Shown piece after piece: positions 16,655 through 24,525 of a stretch of 64,000 nucleotides of DNA; within the stretch, counting starts at the first letter, position 1; every line of letters begins with the position of its first letter. The notes beneath the pieces were generated by a model. That model was given only the letters and a program-made list of their open reading frames with translations, was not told the DNA's origin and did no database searches. Made by a program: the position numbers and the translations under genes. Source of the DNA: Enterococcus asini ATCC 700915 (GTDB lineage Bacteria > Bacillota > Bacilli > Lactobacillales > Enterococcaceae); contig NZ_ASVU01000001.1 in assembly GCF_000407365.1 (NCBI RefSeq), positions 1,149,501-1,213,500 on the forward strand, in the 5' to 3' direction.

Positions 16655-17557
16655 ATGGATAATTTTGGTGAAACTTTGCGCAAAATCCGACTGGAAAAAG
16701 GCCTGACACAAAAGGCTTTGTATCATGATTTACTATCAAAATCCTATGCCATTCGTTTCGAGCAAGGCAAGCATGATATCTCATTCGTCTTATTGCTGGA
16801 AATATTAGAACGGCTGCCTATGGAAATTTCGGAGTTTCTTTTTATCCATAGAAATTATCAGCCCAGTGAGACCCAGTGGTTTTACGAGCAGTTGATCAAA
16901 AGTGGCAATAACATGGACTTAGCTGCTTTGGCGACTTTAAAGAAGGAATACCAAACGCGCTATGCAGATAGTCAGCAGCAAAGTGCGCGACTGGTGCAAT
17001 TGGACTATCGGTTGGAACAACTCCGCTATTATGATCAAAGGGGGCAAATCACCGAGGAGTCTGTGACCCCGGAGCTACAAAGGAAGATTCAAAGTTTGCT
17101 AGCGGCGACCCAGTCTTGGACAATGGAGGATTTGCGCTTTTTTGCGGCCACCTTGGATCTGGTACCAACCAGTGATTTGACCTTGTTTTTTAAAGGACTG
17201 ATTCCCAGTATCAAGCGCTATCGAGAGTTTGCAGCGGGGAAAAATGTCTTGTGCATTCTTTTGATTAATGCCATCCACAAGGCGCTTTTTTCACAGGCGT
17301 ACGGAATTGCCCAGGAATTATTGGCGCTGTTAGACGACTTTGCCGATGGACTGGATTACTTGGCGTATCGCAATTTTGCGGAGTTTTATGCCGGTTTGTT
17401 ACAACTAGTGGGGAGCAAACCGGGGCAGCTGGAATACGACCAAGGGATTGCCAGCGTCCAGCAAGCAAGTCTGATTTTCCGCCAGTTAAAGTACCCTTTT
17501 TACGCACAAATGACTCAAGATATTTTGCAAGCCTTTTTGGATTTTCAAGAATCATAA
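16655..17557 (+). CDS. Rgg/GadR/MutR-family transcriptional regulator
   Basis: A 300-residue regulator. An XRE-type helix-turn-helix occupies residues 5-60 (FGETLRKIRLEKGLTQKALY, then FEQGKHDISFVLLLEIL). The all-helical C-terminal part resembles the TPR-like domain that binds short peptides in Rgg proteins. The ATG at 16655 follows AAGGAG; a TTG 15 bases upstream overlaps that site and is less likely. The divergent protease gene at 15897-16505 could be its target. No small hydrophobic-peptide gene was recognised nearby. Confidence 0.85.
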   Translation: MDNFGETLRKIRLEKGLTQKALYHDLLSKSYAIRFEQGKHDISFVLLLEILERLPMEISEFLFIHRNYQPSETQWFYEQLIKSGNNMDLAALATLKKEYQTRYADSQQQSARLVQLDYRLEQLRYYDQRGQITEESVTPELQRKIQSLLAATQSWTMEDLRFFAATLDLVPTSDLTLFFKGLIPSIKRYREFAAGKNVLCILLINAIHKALFSQAYGIAQELLALLDDFADGLDYLAYRNFAEFYAGLLQLVGSKPGQLEYDQGIASVQQASLIFRQLKYPFYAQMTQDILQAFLDFQES

Positions 17558-17678
17558 GGTAGCCGTTTTTTTGCTAATTTTTTCCTACTTTTCTACAGAG
17601 GAAATGTTTTCCCATGGTTTTTCCAAAAATATTTGGTAGAATAGGACTAGTTCGACAGTTTGCAAAGGAAGTGGACCA

Positions 17679-18029
17679 GTGATTAAGGGAATCGGCATTG
17701 ACGCCGTAGAATTACCCCGGATGCAAGCCATCATCAACGACAAACCGCGCTTTGTTAAACGGGTATTGACTCCAGGTGAGATGGCTTTATTTGAGGCATT
17801 ATCGCCAAAGCGGCAAGTGGAGTTTTTAGCCGGGCGCTTTGCCTGTAAAGAGGCATTTTCTAAGGCTTGGGGGACAGGCATCGGTGCGGTGACGTTTCAC
17901 GAGCTGGAGATTTTAAACAATGAGTTAGGCGCACCATTTCTAAATCAATCGCCTCATAAGGGCAAGTCCTTTGTGAGTATCACCCATACAGAATCCATGG
18001 CTTTTGCTCAGATTTTGTTGGAAGAATAG
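17679..18029 (+). CDS. acpS: Holo-[acyl-carrier-protein] synthase
   Basis: A 116-residue phosphopantetheinyl transferase that loads CoA-derived phosphopantetheine on apo-ACP. Motifs GIGIDAVELPRM at the N-terminus, RFACKEAFSKAWGTG (the Mg-binding Glu and the helix) and SITHTESMAFA at the C-terminus are present. It starts at GTG with AAGGAAG upstream. The alr start lies 15 bases downstream, so acpS-alr-mazF form one operon, a common Firmicute arrangement. Confidence 0.95.
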   Translation: MIKGIGIDAVELPRMQAIINDKPRFVKRVLTPGEMALFEALSPKRQVEFLAGRFACKEAFSKAWGTGIGAVTFHELEILNNELGAPFLNQSPHKGKSFVSITHTESMAFAQILLEE

Positions 18030-18044
18030 AAAGAAGGAAGACAC

Positions 18045-19166
18045 TTGGTTGCATCAATTCATCGACCAACTAGAATCATCGTACATAATGAAGCAATTAG
18101 TCAAAATGTGAAAAATGAAATCGCCCGCTTGCCTAAGGGGCGGGAACTATTTGCGGTAGTCAAGGCAAATGGCTACGGCCATGGTGCCATAGCCGTAGCC
18201 AAAGCCGCTCGCGCGGGAGGGGCCACCGGTTTTTGCGTGGCCACTTTAGATGAAGGCATCGAACTTCGAGAAGCCGGCTTTACCGAACCCATCTTGGTTT
18301 TAGGCGTCGTGGATGTAGTCTATTTACCACTACTTGCGGAGTATCAGCTAGCCTTTCCCGTAGCCAGTGAAAATTGGTTGGTGCAAGCTCGGGAATACTT
18401 AGCCACCACAGAAATCACCGCACCACTTTTAGCCCATGTCAAGGTGGATACGGGGATGGGGCGGATTGGCTTTCAAGACAAAGAGGCCGTGTTGCGGGGC
18501 ATTGACACACTAAAAACACTGCCATCCATGGTTTTTGAAGGCATCTTCACGCATTTTGCTACGGCGGATGAAGCAGATGGCCAGTATTATCAAGAGCAAC
18601 ACGCCGCTTTTAAAGATATTCTCGAAAGTTTGCCGGAAAAACCTCGTTACATCCATGTTTCCAACAGTGCTACGGCTTTGTGGCATGAGGAAGAACTAGG
18701 CAATATGGTTCGTTACGGAGTAGCACTTTACGGCTTGAATCCTTCAGGGCACACCTTGGAAGCAAGCTATCCTTTGCAACCGGCTTTGGAATTTGTCAGC
18801 CAACTGGTACAGGTGAAACAAGTACCACAAGGCGCCAAAATTGGCTACGGTGCTACGTATACCGCACCAAAGGCCGAATGGATTGGCACCGTGCCTGTAG
18901 GCTATGCGGACGGTTGGTTACGGAAGATGAGCGGCTTTTCAGTCTTAGTAGAGGGCGTTTATTGTGAAATCATCGGCCGGGTGTGCATGGATCAATTCAT
19001 GATTCGTCTGCCTCACGAATTTCCCGAGGGCACCAAGGTTACGTTAGTCGGAAAAAATAAAGAACAAGAAATTACTTTACAGGATATAGCAGATCATCTG
19101 GATACCATCCACTATGAGGTTGCTTGCCTGTTATCAGAACGGATACCACGAGACTATCAAAAGTAG
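18045..19166 (+). CDS. alr: Alanine racemase
   Basis: A PLP enzyme of 373 residues converting L- to D-alanine for Ddl. The PLP lysine is in AVVKANGYGHGA (about residue 40). The partner tyrosine is in KIGYGATYT (about 267). GYADGW, RVCMDQFM and HYEVACLLSERIPRDY close the C-terminal beta domain. It starts at TTG behind GAAGGAAG. A mazF gene follows 13 bases later in the same operon. Confidence 0.97.
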   Translation: MVASIHRPTRIIVHNEAISQNVKNEIARLPKGRELFAVVKANGYGHGAIAVAKAARAGGATGFCVATLDEGIELREAGFTEPILVLGVVDVVYLPLLAEYQLAFPVASENWLVQAREYLATTEITAPLLAHVKVDTGMGRIGFQDKEAVLRGIDTLKTLPSMVFEGIFTHFATADEADGQYYQEQHAAFKDILESLPEKPRYIHVSNSATALWHEEELGNMVRYGVALYGLNPSGHTLEASYPLQPALEFVSQLVQVKQVPQGAKIGYGATYTAPKAEWIGTVPVGYADGWLRKMSGFSVLVEGVYCEIIGRVCMDQFMIRLPHEFPEGTKVTLVGKNKEQEITLQDIADHLDTIHYEVACLLSERIPRDYQK

Positions 19167-19179
19167 GAAGGAGAATTAG

Positions 19180-19545
19180 GTGAAACGAGGAGAAATTTAT
19201 TTCGCCGATCTTTCGCCGGTTATCGGCTCGGAACAAGGGGGCGTGCGCCCGGTCTTAGTGATTCAAAACGACCGGGGCAACCACTTTAGCCCCACTGTGA
19301 TCATCGCCGCGATTACCGCAAAGATGGCCAAACCCAAACTCCCCACCCATGTGGGCATCAAAGCTTCAAAAATGGGCATCTCCCGGGATTCTGTTATTTT
19401 ATTGGAACAGATTCGCACCATTGACAAAAGCCGCCTGAAAGAAAAGGTCTGTCAATTGGACGAAAAGAAGATGCGGGAAGTGGACCAAGCACTTAAAATC
19501 AGTATCGGTGTGGTCAATCTGGCCCAAACCATAGAAGTCGGCTAA
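19180..19545 (+). CDS. mazF: MazF/PemK-family mRNA interferase
   Basis: A 121-residue SH3-like endoribonuclease toxin that cleaves mRNA at short sequences. The fold begins [21 protein letters not shown], followed by RPVLVIQND, the catalytic-region Arg in GGVRP and Thr/Ser in AAITAK. It ends with the dimer helix [15 protein letters not shown]. It starts at GTG behind AAGGAG. The usual mazE antitoxin gene is not found: the gap to alr is only 13 bases and a terminator follows downstream. The antitoxin may be encoded elsewhere. Confidence 0.93.
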   Translation: MKRGEIYFADLSPVIGSEQGGVRPVLVIQNDRGNHFSPTVIIAAITAKMAKPKLPTHVGIKASKMGISRDSVILLEQIRTIDKSRLKEKVCQLDEKKMREVDQALKISIGVVNLAQTIEVG

Positions 19546-19561
19546 GCGAGCATACATAAAG

Positions 19562-19597
19562 AAAACCCCAACTAGTCAGTGATTAGTTGGGGTTTTT
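19562..19597 (+). terminator. Intrinsic terminator of the acpS-alr-mazF operon
   Basis: Stem AAAACCCCAACTA / TAGTTGGGGTTTT with a nine-base loop and a T run. Confidence 0.93.
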
Positions 19598-19680
19598 GTA
19601 TGGTTCTGTAAAGGAGATGCCGGCTTTTTGTAAATGGTGTAAGCAGCTGGCTAAATCGGTAAAATCTCAGACCAAATTAT

Positions 19681-19730
19681 TTGACGAGATGGCGAAGGTT
19701 TTGTATGATACTGAATGTGAACGGTGTTCA
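19681..19730 (+). promoter_or_regulatory. Promoter and operator of the TetR gene
   Basis: Promoter TTGACG-17-TATGAT (19681-19709). A palindrome TGAACGGTGTTCA (19718-19730) covers the expected transcription start. A second copy of the same pattern, TGAACACAGTTCA, lies at 20330-20342, before the next gene. The two half-sites TGAAC/GTTCA with a three-base centre fit a TetR dimer site, so autorepression is likely. Confidence 0.7.
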
Positions 19731-19759
19731 TGTTCGTTTTTCGTAAGGAGGTGTTACAA

Positions 19760-20314
19760 ATGAATATTGCGGTGAGTTCCAAAGAGGACTTGATTACTGA
19801 ATGCAAGAAGATTGTGAAACAGCAAGGGATTAAAGGGGTGAGCATCCGCTCTTTGGCCAAGGAAGCGGGGATTTCTACGGGAGCTGTGTACAATTATTTT
19901 CCATCGAAAAATCAATTGCTGGCTGAAACCATTGGCAGTATTTGGGGGGAGATTTTTCATTTTTCCAGCTCGAATCTGACCTTTACCAGTTTTTCTCAGT
20001 GCTTACAGGCCTTATTTGACAGTATCGAAGCAGGCAAGCAGCTGTATCCTCACTTTTTTACCGAGCATGCCTTGGTGATGTCTATGGAAAATGAAAAAAT
20101 GGGCAAAAAGCTAATGGCCAGTTACTGGGACCATATTAAAGAAAGTATGTTGCTGACTTTGCGGAGCGATCAACAGGTTCGCCAAGGTGTCTTCGGGCCA
20201 GATTTGACCCCAGAGGAGTTTGTCGAGTATTGCTTTGAATTGTTTTTATCCGTGATGGTTAGTGAGAAGCGCTCCGAAAGTTTATTGAAATTTGTGGAAA
20301 ATGCGCTGTATTAA
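19760..20314 (+). CDS. TetR/AcrR-family transcriptional regulator
   Basis: A 184-residue repressor. The N-terminal HTH is clear (VSIRSLAKEAGISTGAVYNYFPSK at about residues 28-52). The rest is an all-helical ligand-binding domain of unknown ligand. I chose the ATG at 19760 because AGGAGG stands upstream; the earlier in-frame ATG lies over the operator. Downstream on the same strand are three membrane genes preceded by a second copy of the palindrome, so it probably controls itself and that group. Confidence 0.9.
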   Translation: MNIAVSSKEDLITECKKIVKQQGIKGVSIRSLAKEAGISTGAVYNYFPSKNQLLAETIGSIWGEIFHFSSSNLTFTSFSQCLQALFDSIEAGKQLYPHFFTEHALVMSMENEKMGKKLMASYWDHIKESMLLTLRSDQQVRQGVFGPDLTPEEFVEYCFELFLSVMVSEKRSESLLKFVENALY

Positions 20315-20329
20315 TTTTTTAGATGAAAA

Positions 20330-20342
20330 TGAACACAGTTCA
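20330..20342. promoter_or_regulatory. Second TetR-type operator
   Basis: TGAACACAGTTCA between the tetR stop and the first membrane gene, matching TGAACGGTGTTCA upstream of tetR at both half-sites. Confidence 0.6.
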
Positions 20343-20357
20343 AGTTGGAGGTGGAAG

Positions 20358-20786
20358 ATGGTTCGTCAGAAAACGTTACTTTTATTTGCCGGGATTGTCT
20401 GGCTGATTGCAGGGGGCAATGTCTTAAAAATCGGCTTGGAAACTTATCAAGATCATCTTAGTAGTGGCAATCTTCTACTGTCAGTGCTTGTGTTTCTCAT
20501 ATTTTGGTTCATGATTTTTGGGCCGATGACTAAAAAGCATCAGCAGAGAATTTTGAGTTATTCCGGGAAACGGTATTTTTGGTAGTTCTTTGATGGAAAA
20601 TCCTTTGTGATTATGGCAATTATGATCATTGGTGGGGTAAGCATTCGCGTATTCCATTTGCTTCCTGAATTTTTTATCGCCTTTTTTTATACGGGGTTAG
20701 GGGCCGCTTTAGCATTGGCCGGTCTCGCCTTTTTACAAAACTATCTCAAAGAAAGAAGGAAATCAGATGAAAAAAGTAATGAATAG
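20358..20786 (+). pseudogene. Small membrane protein gene with in-frame nonsense codon
   Basis: From ATG 20358 (GGAGGTGG upstream) the frame runs 75 codons to a TAG at 20583-20585, right after GKRYFW. With no frame change it continues FFDGKSFVIMAIMIIGG and so on for 66 codons to TAG 20784. The second part has two clear hydrophobic helices and a basic end (KERRKSDE). Read through, it is a coherent membrane protein of about 142 residues with four hydrophobic stretches. It overlaps the next gene by 20 bases, as coupled genes do. I infer a recent point mutation. The family is not recognised. Confidence 0.7.
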
Positions 20787-21186
20787 TGCGGTGATCTATT
20801 TTATTGTGGCTATGGTCTCCGGTGTTTTTTATCGGGAGTTCACCAAAATGGCAGACTTCTCTGGAAATACGACACTGGGCGTTTTGCACACGCATTTATT
20901 GATTTTAGGGACCGGTGTCGCCTTGTTGCTGGCCTTTGTGTTTAAGAAGGAGCAACCAAAAAACTTCAATAAGCTCTTTATCGCCTACAATATCACCTTT
21001 CCGCTAATGATTTTGACCATGCTTTTAAGAGGAATTGTGGAGGTCAAAGAAATCACGTTATCACCGGCGTTAAATGCGTCTTTGTCCGGTGTAGCAGGGC
21101 TTTCTCACATTGGCATGGCCGTGTGTCTCTTGTTGTTTTTGTTGGAAATCAGAAAAAAATACCTGAAAGAAATCGAGGAATTCTAA
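20767..21186 (+). CDS. DUF2871-family membrane protein
   Basis: A 139-residue protein with four membrane segments (SAVIYFIVAMVSGVFY; VLHTHLLILGTGVALLLAFVF; LMILTMLLRGIV; LSHIGMAVCLLLFLL). The HTHLLILG and SHIGM histidines are typical of DUF2871 proteins, which have no established function. Its start overlaps the end of the preceding broken gene and its stop abuts the next start, so the three are translated together. Confidence 0.8.
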   Translation: MKKVMNSAVIYFIVAMVSGVFYREFTKMADFSGNTTLGVLHTHLLILGTGVALLLAFVFKKEQPKNFNKLFIAYNITFPLMILTMLLRGIVEVKEITLSPALNASLSGVAGLSHIGMAVCLLLFLLEIRKKYLKEIEEF

Positions 21187-21561
21187 ATGTCACCATTGTT
21201 ACTTAGCGCCATTGTTTCGATGATTTTAGCCCTGACTTGTTATACGATTGGGGTCTTTGCAGAGCGCAAAAAAGGGCTGCTTTTACCTTGGCATGCCGTC
21301 ATTTTTTGGCTAGGTTTTCTTTTTGACAGCACCGGTACGAGTATGATGAGCCGCATTTCAGGAGGGCACTTTGCCTTTAATCTCCATGGGGTGACCGGAT
21401 TGATTGCCCTTTTGTTAATGGCCTTTCACGCAGTGTGGGCCACGGTGATCTTGGTCAAAAAAGATCATCGCTCCCAGGAGCAGTTTCATAAATTCAGCAT
21501 CGTCGTTTGGGCCATTTGGTTGGTACCCTTTGTGATCGGGATGTTTATCGGCATGAGCTGA
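21187..21561 (+). CDS. HsmA-family (TIGR03987) membrane protein
   Basis: A 124-residue protein with four hydrophobic segments (AIVSMILALTCYTIGVFAE; AVIFWLGFLFDSTGT; LHGVTGLIALLLMAFHAVWA; IVVWAIWLVPFVIGM). The FDSTGT and LHGVTG patterns match the HsmA family as I know it; the biochemical role is not established. The ATG follows the DUF2871 stop directly. It is the last gene of the TetR-linked group and is followed by a hairpin terminator. Confidence 0.75.
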   Translation: MSPLLLSAIVSMILALTCYTIGVFAERKKGLLLPWHAVIFWLGFLFDSTGTSMMSRISGGHFAFNLHGVTGLIALLLMAFHAVWATVILVKKDHRSQEQFHKFSIVVWAIWLVPFVIGMFIGMS

Positions 21562-21572
21562 TGGATTTTGGC

Positions 21573-21635
21573 AAAAGCCTTAGTCAAAGTGCTTCCACTA
21601 AAGGATTTGGAAGCTGCTTTAACTTAGGCTTTTTT
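21573..21635 (+). terminator. Intrinsic terminator of the TetR-linked operon
   Basis: A long hairpin with outer stem AAAAGCCT / AGGCTTTT and inner stem GCTTCCA / TGGAAGC, followed by six T. Confidence 0.85.
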
Positions 21636-21831
21636 GTTTGGGTAAAGATGAAGTCCTAGCTTGTAGAAAGTGCTTTCGAAATTCGCAGAGATGCGTAAAA
21701 TATTCTTGACCTTTTATTCAGATTCCGCTAGTTTTAAAATAGGGAGCGTTACGTATTTGACTTATTAGAATCATGGGGATTTTACAAAAAGTGACCAGAT
21801 TAGGAATTGAAATCACAAGGGGAGTGAGCCT

Positions 21832-23427
21832 ATGCGAGCACTATTGAGTAAAACGATTCAAAGACGCTTGCACTTAATCGAAAGTCTGGCCCATTTGAAT
21901 ACCTGGGTGGCGGTGGATCAGCTAGTTCAGCTGTTGGACTGTACCGACAAGACGTTGATGAAGGATATGGAAATCATCAATGACGAATGGGAAGAATATT
22001 TACAAATCGATTTTTCCAAGCGGAAGGGGTTAATGATCCGGGGGGGTCAAACAAACAAGATCAAAAATGTTTACCAACAGGTTTTGCGAGAGTCCACAGA
22101 GTTCCAGTTTTTGGAGCGGATTTTCTTCGATCCAACCCAAGATGCGGAATATTGGATGAAGAAGCTGTATTTAAGCAAGACCTCGTTTTATCGCATGGTG
22201 CGTCAGTTGACGAAGGCTTTGAAGCGCCATGGGCTGACATTGCAGCGCAAGCCTATTTGTTTAGTGGCAGAGGACGAACGCTGGGTGCGGCTGTTTTATG
22301 AGAGTTACTTTGAAGAAACTTATGGCGGGGATTTGTGGCCCTTTGAGACGGATGAGCAGGAGACTTTTTGTTTTCTAATGCGGACGACCACGGACTTTGA
22401 TGTGTTGTTGGACAACCGCCAAATTCTCCAGCATGCTTATTTATTCATGGTGACCTGTATTCGGGCATCCCAGGGCTTTTTATTGAACCAGGAGATTTAC
22501 GACGAGCCGGCGGACATTATCGAGCAGTTGATTACCATTTCAAAAAAATACGTGGAGCAGTTGTTGGAAGGAACTAGTTATACTTTGGTGGATGGCTGGA
22601 TGCGGGAAATCAGTCACGGGGTCTTTTACGAATTTTACAACTGGGCCAATCCCCAGCAAGAATTGCGGATCAAGTTAGCGGTGGATCGCTTTTTGGATAA
22701 ATTCGTCCGGGCGGTAGATTATCCATTGCCGGCGGAAGATCGCAAGAAGATCGGTCAGCAGATGATGCACTGGTACTTGTCTTACACGATTTATCCTTAT
22801 GACCGGGTGATTTTGCGGGACGAATGCGAAGAACCAGCCCGGGGCATCCGCACGCTGTATCCGATTTTTTCAAAAATGGTGACGGTTAATTTACAAGAAA
22901 TCGAGAAAGAGTGCAACTTTCCATGGGCTAAAACCCGGGAAGCGGACATCCTCTGCGCTTTGATTTCCGAGTGGGAAGGCTTGCCTTTGCGCTTAGAAGA
23001 ACGCCGGCGTCAAGTGCATTTATTAGTGGTCAGTGATCGAGGGCCCAAACATGGGAAGATGCTACGGGATTTATTGAAAGGGCAACTGTACAATAAAGTC
23101 ACGATTGACATCTACCAAGGCTTTGTCTTGTTTGTGCCACCGGAAGAATTAAAGGAGTTTCAAAGGTACGATATCGTCTTGGCAAACAATCCCATTGAGG
23201 GGTATCATGAAGACAACTTGCTGTTGATCGATAACTTTATTTCGGAGGCAGACTGGGGACGCTTGAACAAGGCCATCATCCAAATGCAACGGAAAAAATC
23301 CCGGGAATACTTGCGTAAGTTAGACCAAGGAAAGCTTCGTTCCGGGCAGGATGTCTATCCACAACAGGCACGTAAAATTTCCAATTTTCTCTTTGAAGAA
23401 GAATCCGACAGTTTTTTTGAGCTGTAG
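21832..23427 (+). CDS. Mga/AtxA-like PRD-type transcriptional regulator
   Basis: A 531-residue regulator. Two N-terminal helix-turn-helix regions are visible: residues 15-60 (LIESLAHLNTWVAVDQLVQL) and about 105-135 (YLSKTSFYRMVRQLTKALKRHG). A long helical middle of the PRD type follows, then an EIIB-like C-terminal part (LLVVSDRGPKHGKMLRD). This is the architecture of Mga, AtxA and MafR global regulators of streptococci, bacilli and enterococci. Signal and targets are unknown. It is probably transcribed with the small gene downstream, 13 bases away. Confidence 0.88.
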   Translation: MRALLSKTIQRRLHLIESLAHLNTWVAVDQLVQLLDCTDKTLMKDMEIINDEWEEYLQIDFSKRKGLMIRGGQTNKIKNVYQQVLRESTEFQFLERIFFDPTQDAEYWMKKLYLSKTSFYRMVRQLTKALKRHGLTLQRKPICLVAEDERWVRLFYESYFEETYGGDLWPFETDEQETFCFLMRTTTDFDVLLDNRQILQHAYLFMVTCIRASQGFLLNQEIYDEPADIIEQLITISKKYVEQLLEGTSYTLVDGWMREISHGVFYEFYNWANPQQELRIKLAVDRFLDKFVRAVDYPLPAEDRKKIGQQMMHWYLSYTIYPYDRVILRDECEEPARGIRTLYPIFSKMVTVNLQEIEKECNFPWAKTREADILCALISEWEGLPLRLEERRRQVHLLVVSDRGPKHGKMLRDLLKGQLYNKVTIDIYQGFVLFVPPEELKEFQRYDIVLANNPIEGYHEDNLLLIDNFISEADWGRLNKAIIQMQRKKSREYLRKLDQGKLRSGQDVYPQQARKISNFLFEEESDSFFEL

Positions 23428-23440
23428 AAAGAAGGCAATA

Positions 23441-23755
23441 ATGGGGCAAGGACAATGGCAAGTCATTAAAGAAAATTTCGGTGAAAAGGAATACCTCGAC
23501 GGCAATTACTATCGCTTGCGACAAAAAGCAGACGACGAGTATGAGTTGACGATTTTAAAAGGCGGCGTCTGTGGGGAGCCAATCTACCATCCCCGCATTT
23601 TGCTCAAAGAGACGGGAAATCTTTTGACTCCCATCAGTCTCTATGACAATTACGAAACGCCTGTGGTTTCCTTACGCTACGAAGACGATCCAGAGCGTCT
23701 GACAGAAGCTTTGCAAAACGTGATGCAACAGTTTATCAGTGCGAAGGAATTGTAG
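23441..23755 (+). CDS. Conserved small cytosolic protein of unknown function
   Basis: A 104-residue, mixed-charge protein without membrane segment or recognised motif (VIKENFGEKEYLDGNYYRL...). The ATG at 23441 has GAAGG upstream; the same frame extends upstream inside the Mga-like gene without a better start. It follows that gene closely and precedes a terminator, so both probably share a transcript. Confidence 0.6.
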   Translation: MGQGQWQVIKENFGEKEYLDGNYYRLRQKADDEYELTILKGGVCGEPIYHPRILLKETGNLLTPISLYDNYETPVVSLRYEDDPERLTEALQNVMQQFISAKEL

Positions 23756-23756
23756 A

Positions 23757-23806
23757 TAAAAGAAGCCAAGAACGGCCTAGTGTAGGCTGGTCTTGACTTC
23801 TTTTTT
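23757..23806. terminator. Bidirectional terminator
   Basis: A hairpin with A-run and T-run flanks (AAAAGAAG ... CTTCTTTTTT, inner CCTA / TAGG) shared by the convergent genes on each side. Confidence 0.85.
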
Positions 23807-24170
23807 AGCGCCAAAATTTATCGTGATCGGCTTTATCTTGAATATTGAATACGATGATTTCCTGGAGCAAGGCCCAGTTCACCGGCTTGTTCCAAGGAAT
23901 GCGGAAAAGATGACTAGTGGGTTGGTAGCCGGCGTCTGTCAAAGCCTCGTGAAATTTCTTCATTCCAGCGACTTCCGGGGAGACGGAGAGATGTTTTTTG
24001 GCACTGCTAAAGCCGATAATAAAGGTACCGTGATCGGTGTACATAGGCTGATTCCAAGCGACTCTGCGTTTTAAAGTGGGAAATGTTTCCTCCACCCAGG
24101 CGAAGATTTCCTGAAAACGAGGGACTTGCTCTTCTGGCACGGTGGCCAGATACTCTTCAAAGGTTTCCAT
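23805..24170 (-). CDS. DUF1801 (YdhG/frataxin-like) protein
   Basis: A 121-residue protein of the DUF1801 fold (YLATVPEEQVPRFQEIFAWV, RVAWNQPMYTDHGTFIIGFSSAKKHLSVSP, FRIPWNKPVNWALLQEII). A Bacillus relative was proposed as a frataxin-like iron chaperone; here that is only by similarity. The ATG follows AAAGGAGG. A monocistronic gene convergent with the Mga-like pair. Confidence 0.85.
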   Translation of the reverse strand: METFEEYLATVPEEQVPRFQEIFAWVEETFPTLKRRVAWNQPMYTDHGTFIIGFSSAKKHLSVSPEVAGMKKFHEALTDAGYQPTSHLFRIPWNKPVNWALLQEIIVFNIQDKADHDKFWR

Positions 24171-24516
24171 GGGATTGCCTCCTTTTCTTTAGCCTAAGCA
24201 TAGCAAATACTCGCTCAAACTGCCTATTGCTTTGCTTACGGTGATGCCGGGATTGAGGGCGTTTTTTCTTTTGGTTATTTTTAAGCCTAATATTATCTTC
24301 CTGAGCACTTTCATGATAAATTTAAAGTAAGTCTTAAGGTGGTTTGCTGGGACTTTTTTTGAAAGAGGTTCCAATTGTGACAGATTTTTTAATTTGTCAG
24401 ACTCCCCTGGCTTTGGAATCTTTTTTGATAGTAGCAACCGGAATTTCGTGCTAAAGTTACAAAATGAACCGAGGCGCATAGCCTCCTACTAGACGCGTAA
24501 CATTATGAATTAAAGG
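24171..24516. other. Intergenic stretch without a credible gene
   Basis: About 345 bases between divergent genes. A 96-codon minus-strand frame (24189-24479) lacks a ribosome site and has no recognisable features. A TTGATA (about 24426) followed 18-21 bases later by TGCTAAAGT is a possible promoter for the YhgE gene. Confidence 0.5.
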
Positions 24517-24525
24517 ATGAGAATG

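Noticed and set aside
24189-24479. 96-codon minus-strand frame between the DUF1801 and YhgE genes
   Set aside because: No ribosome site, basic low-complexity product, and it covers the expected promoter region of the YhgE gene.
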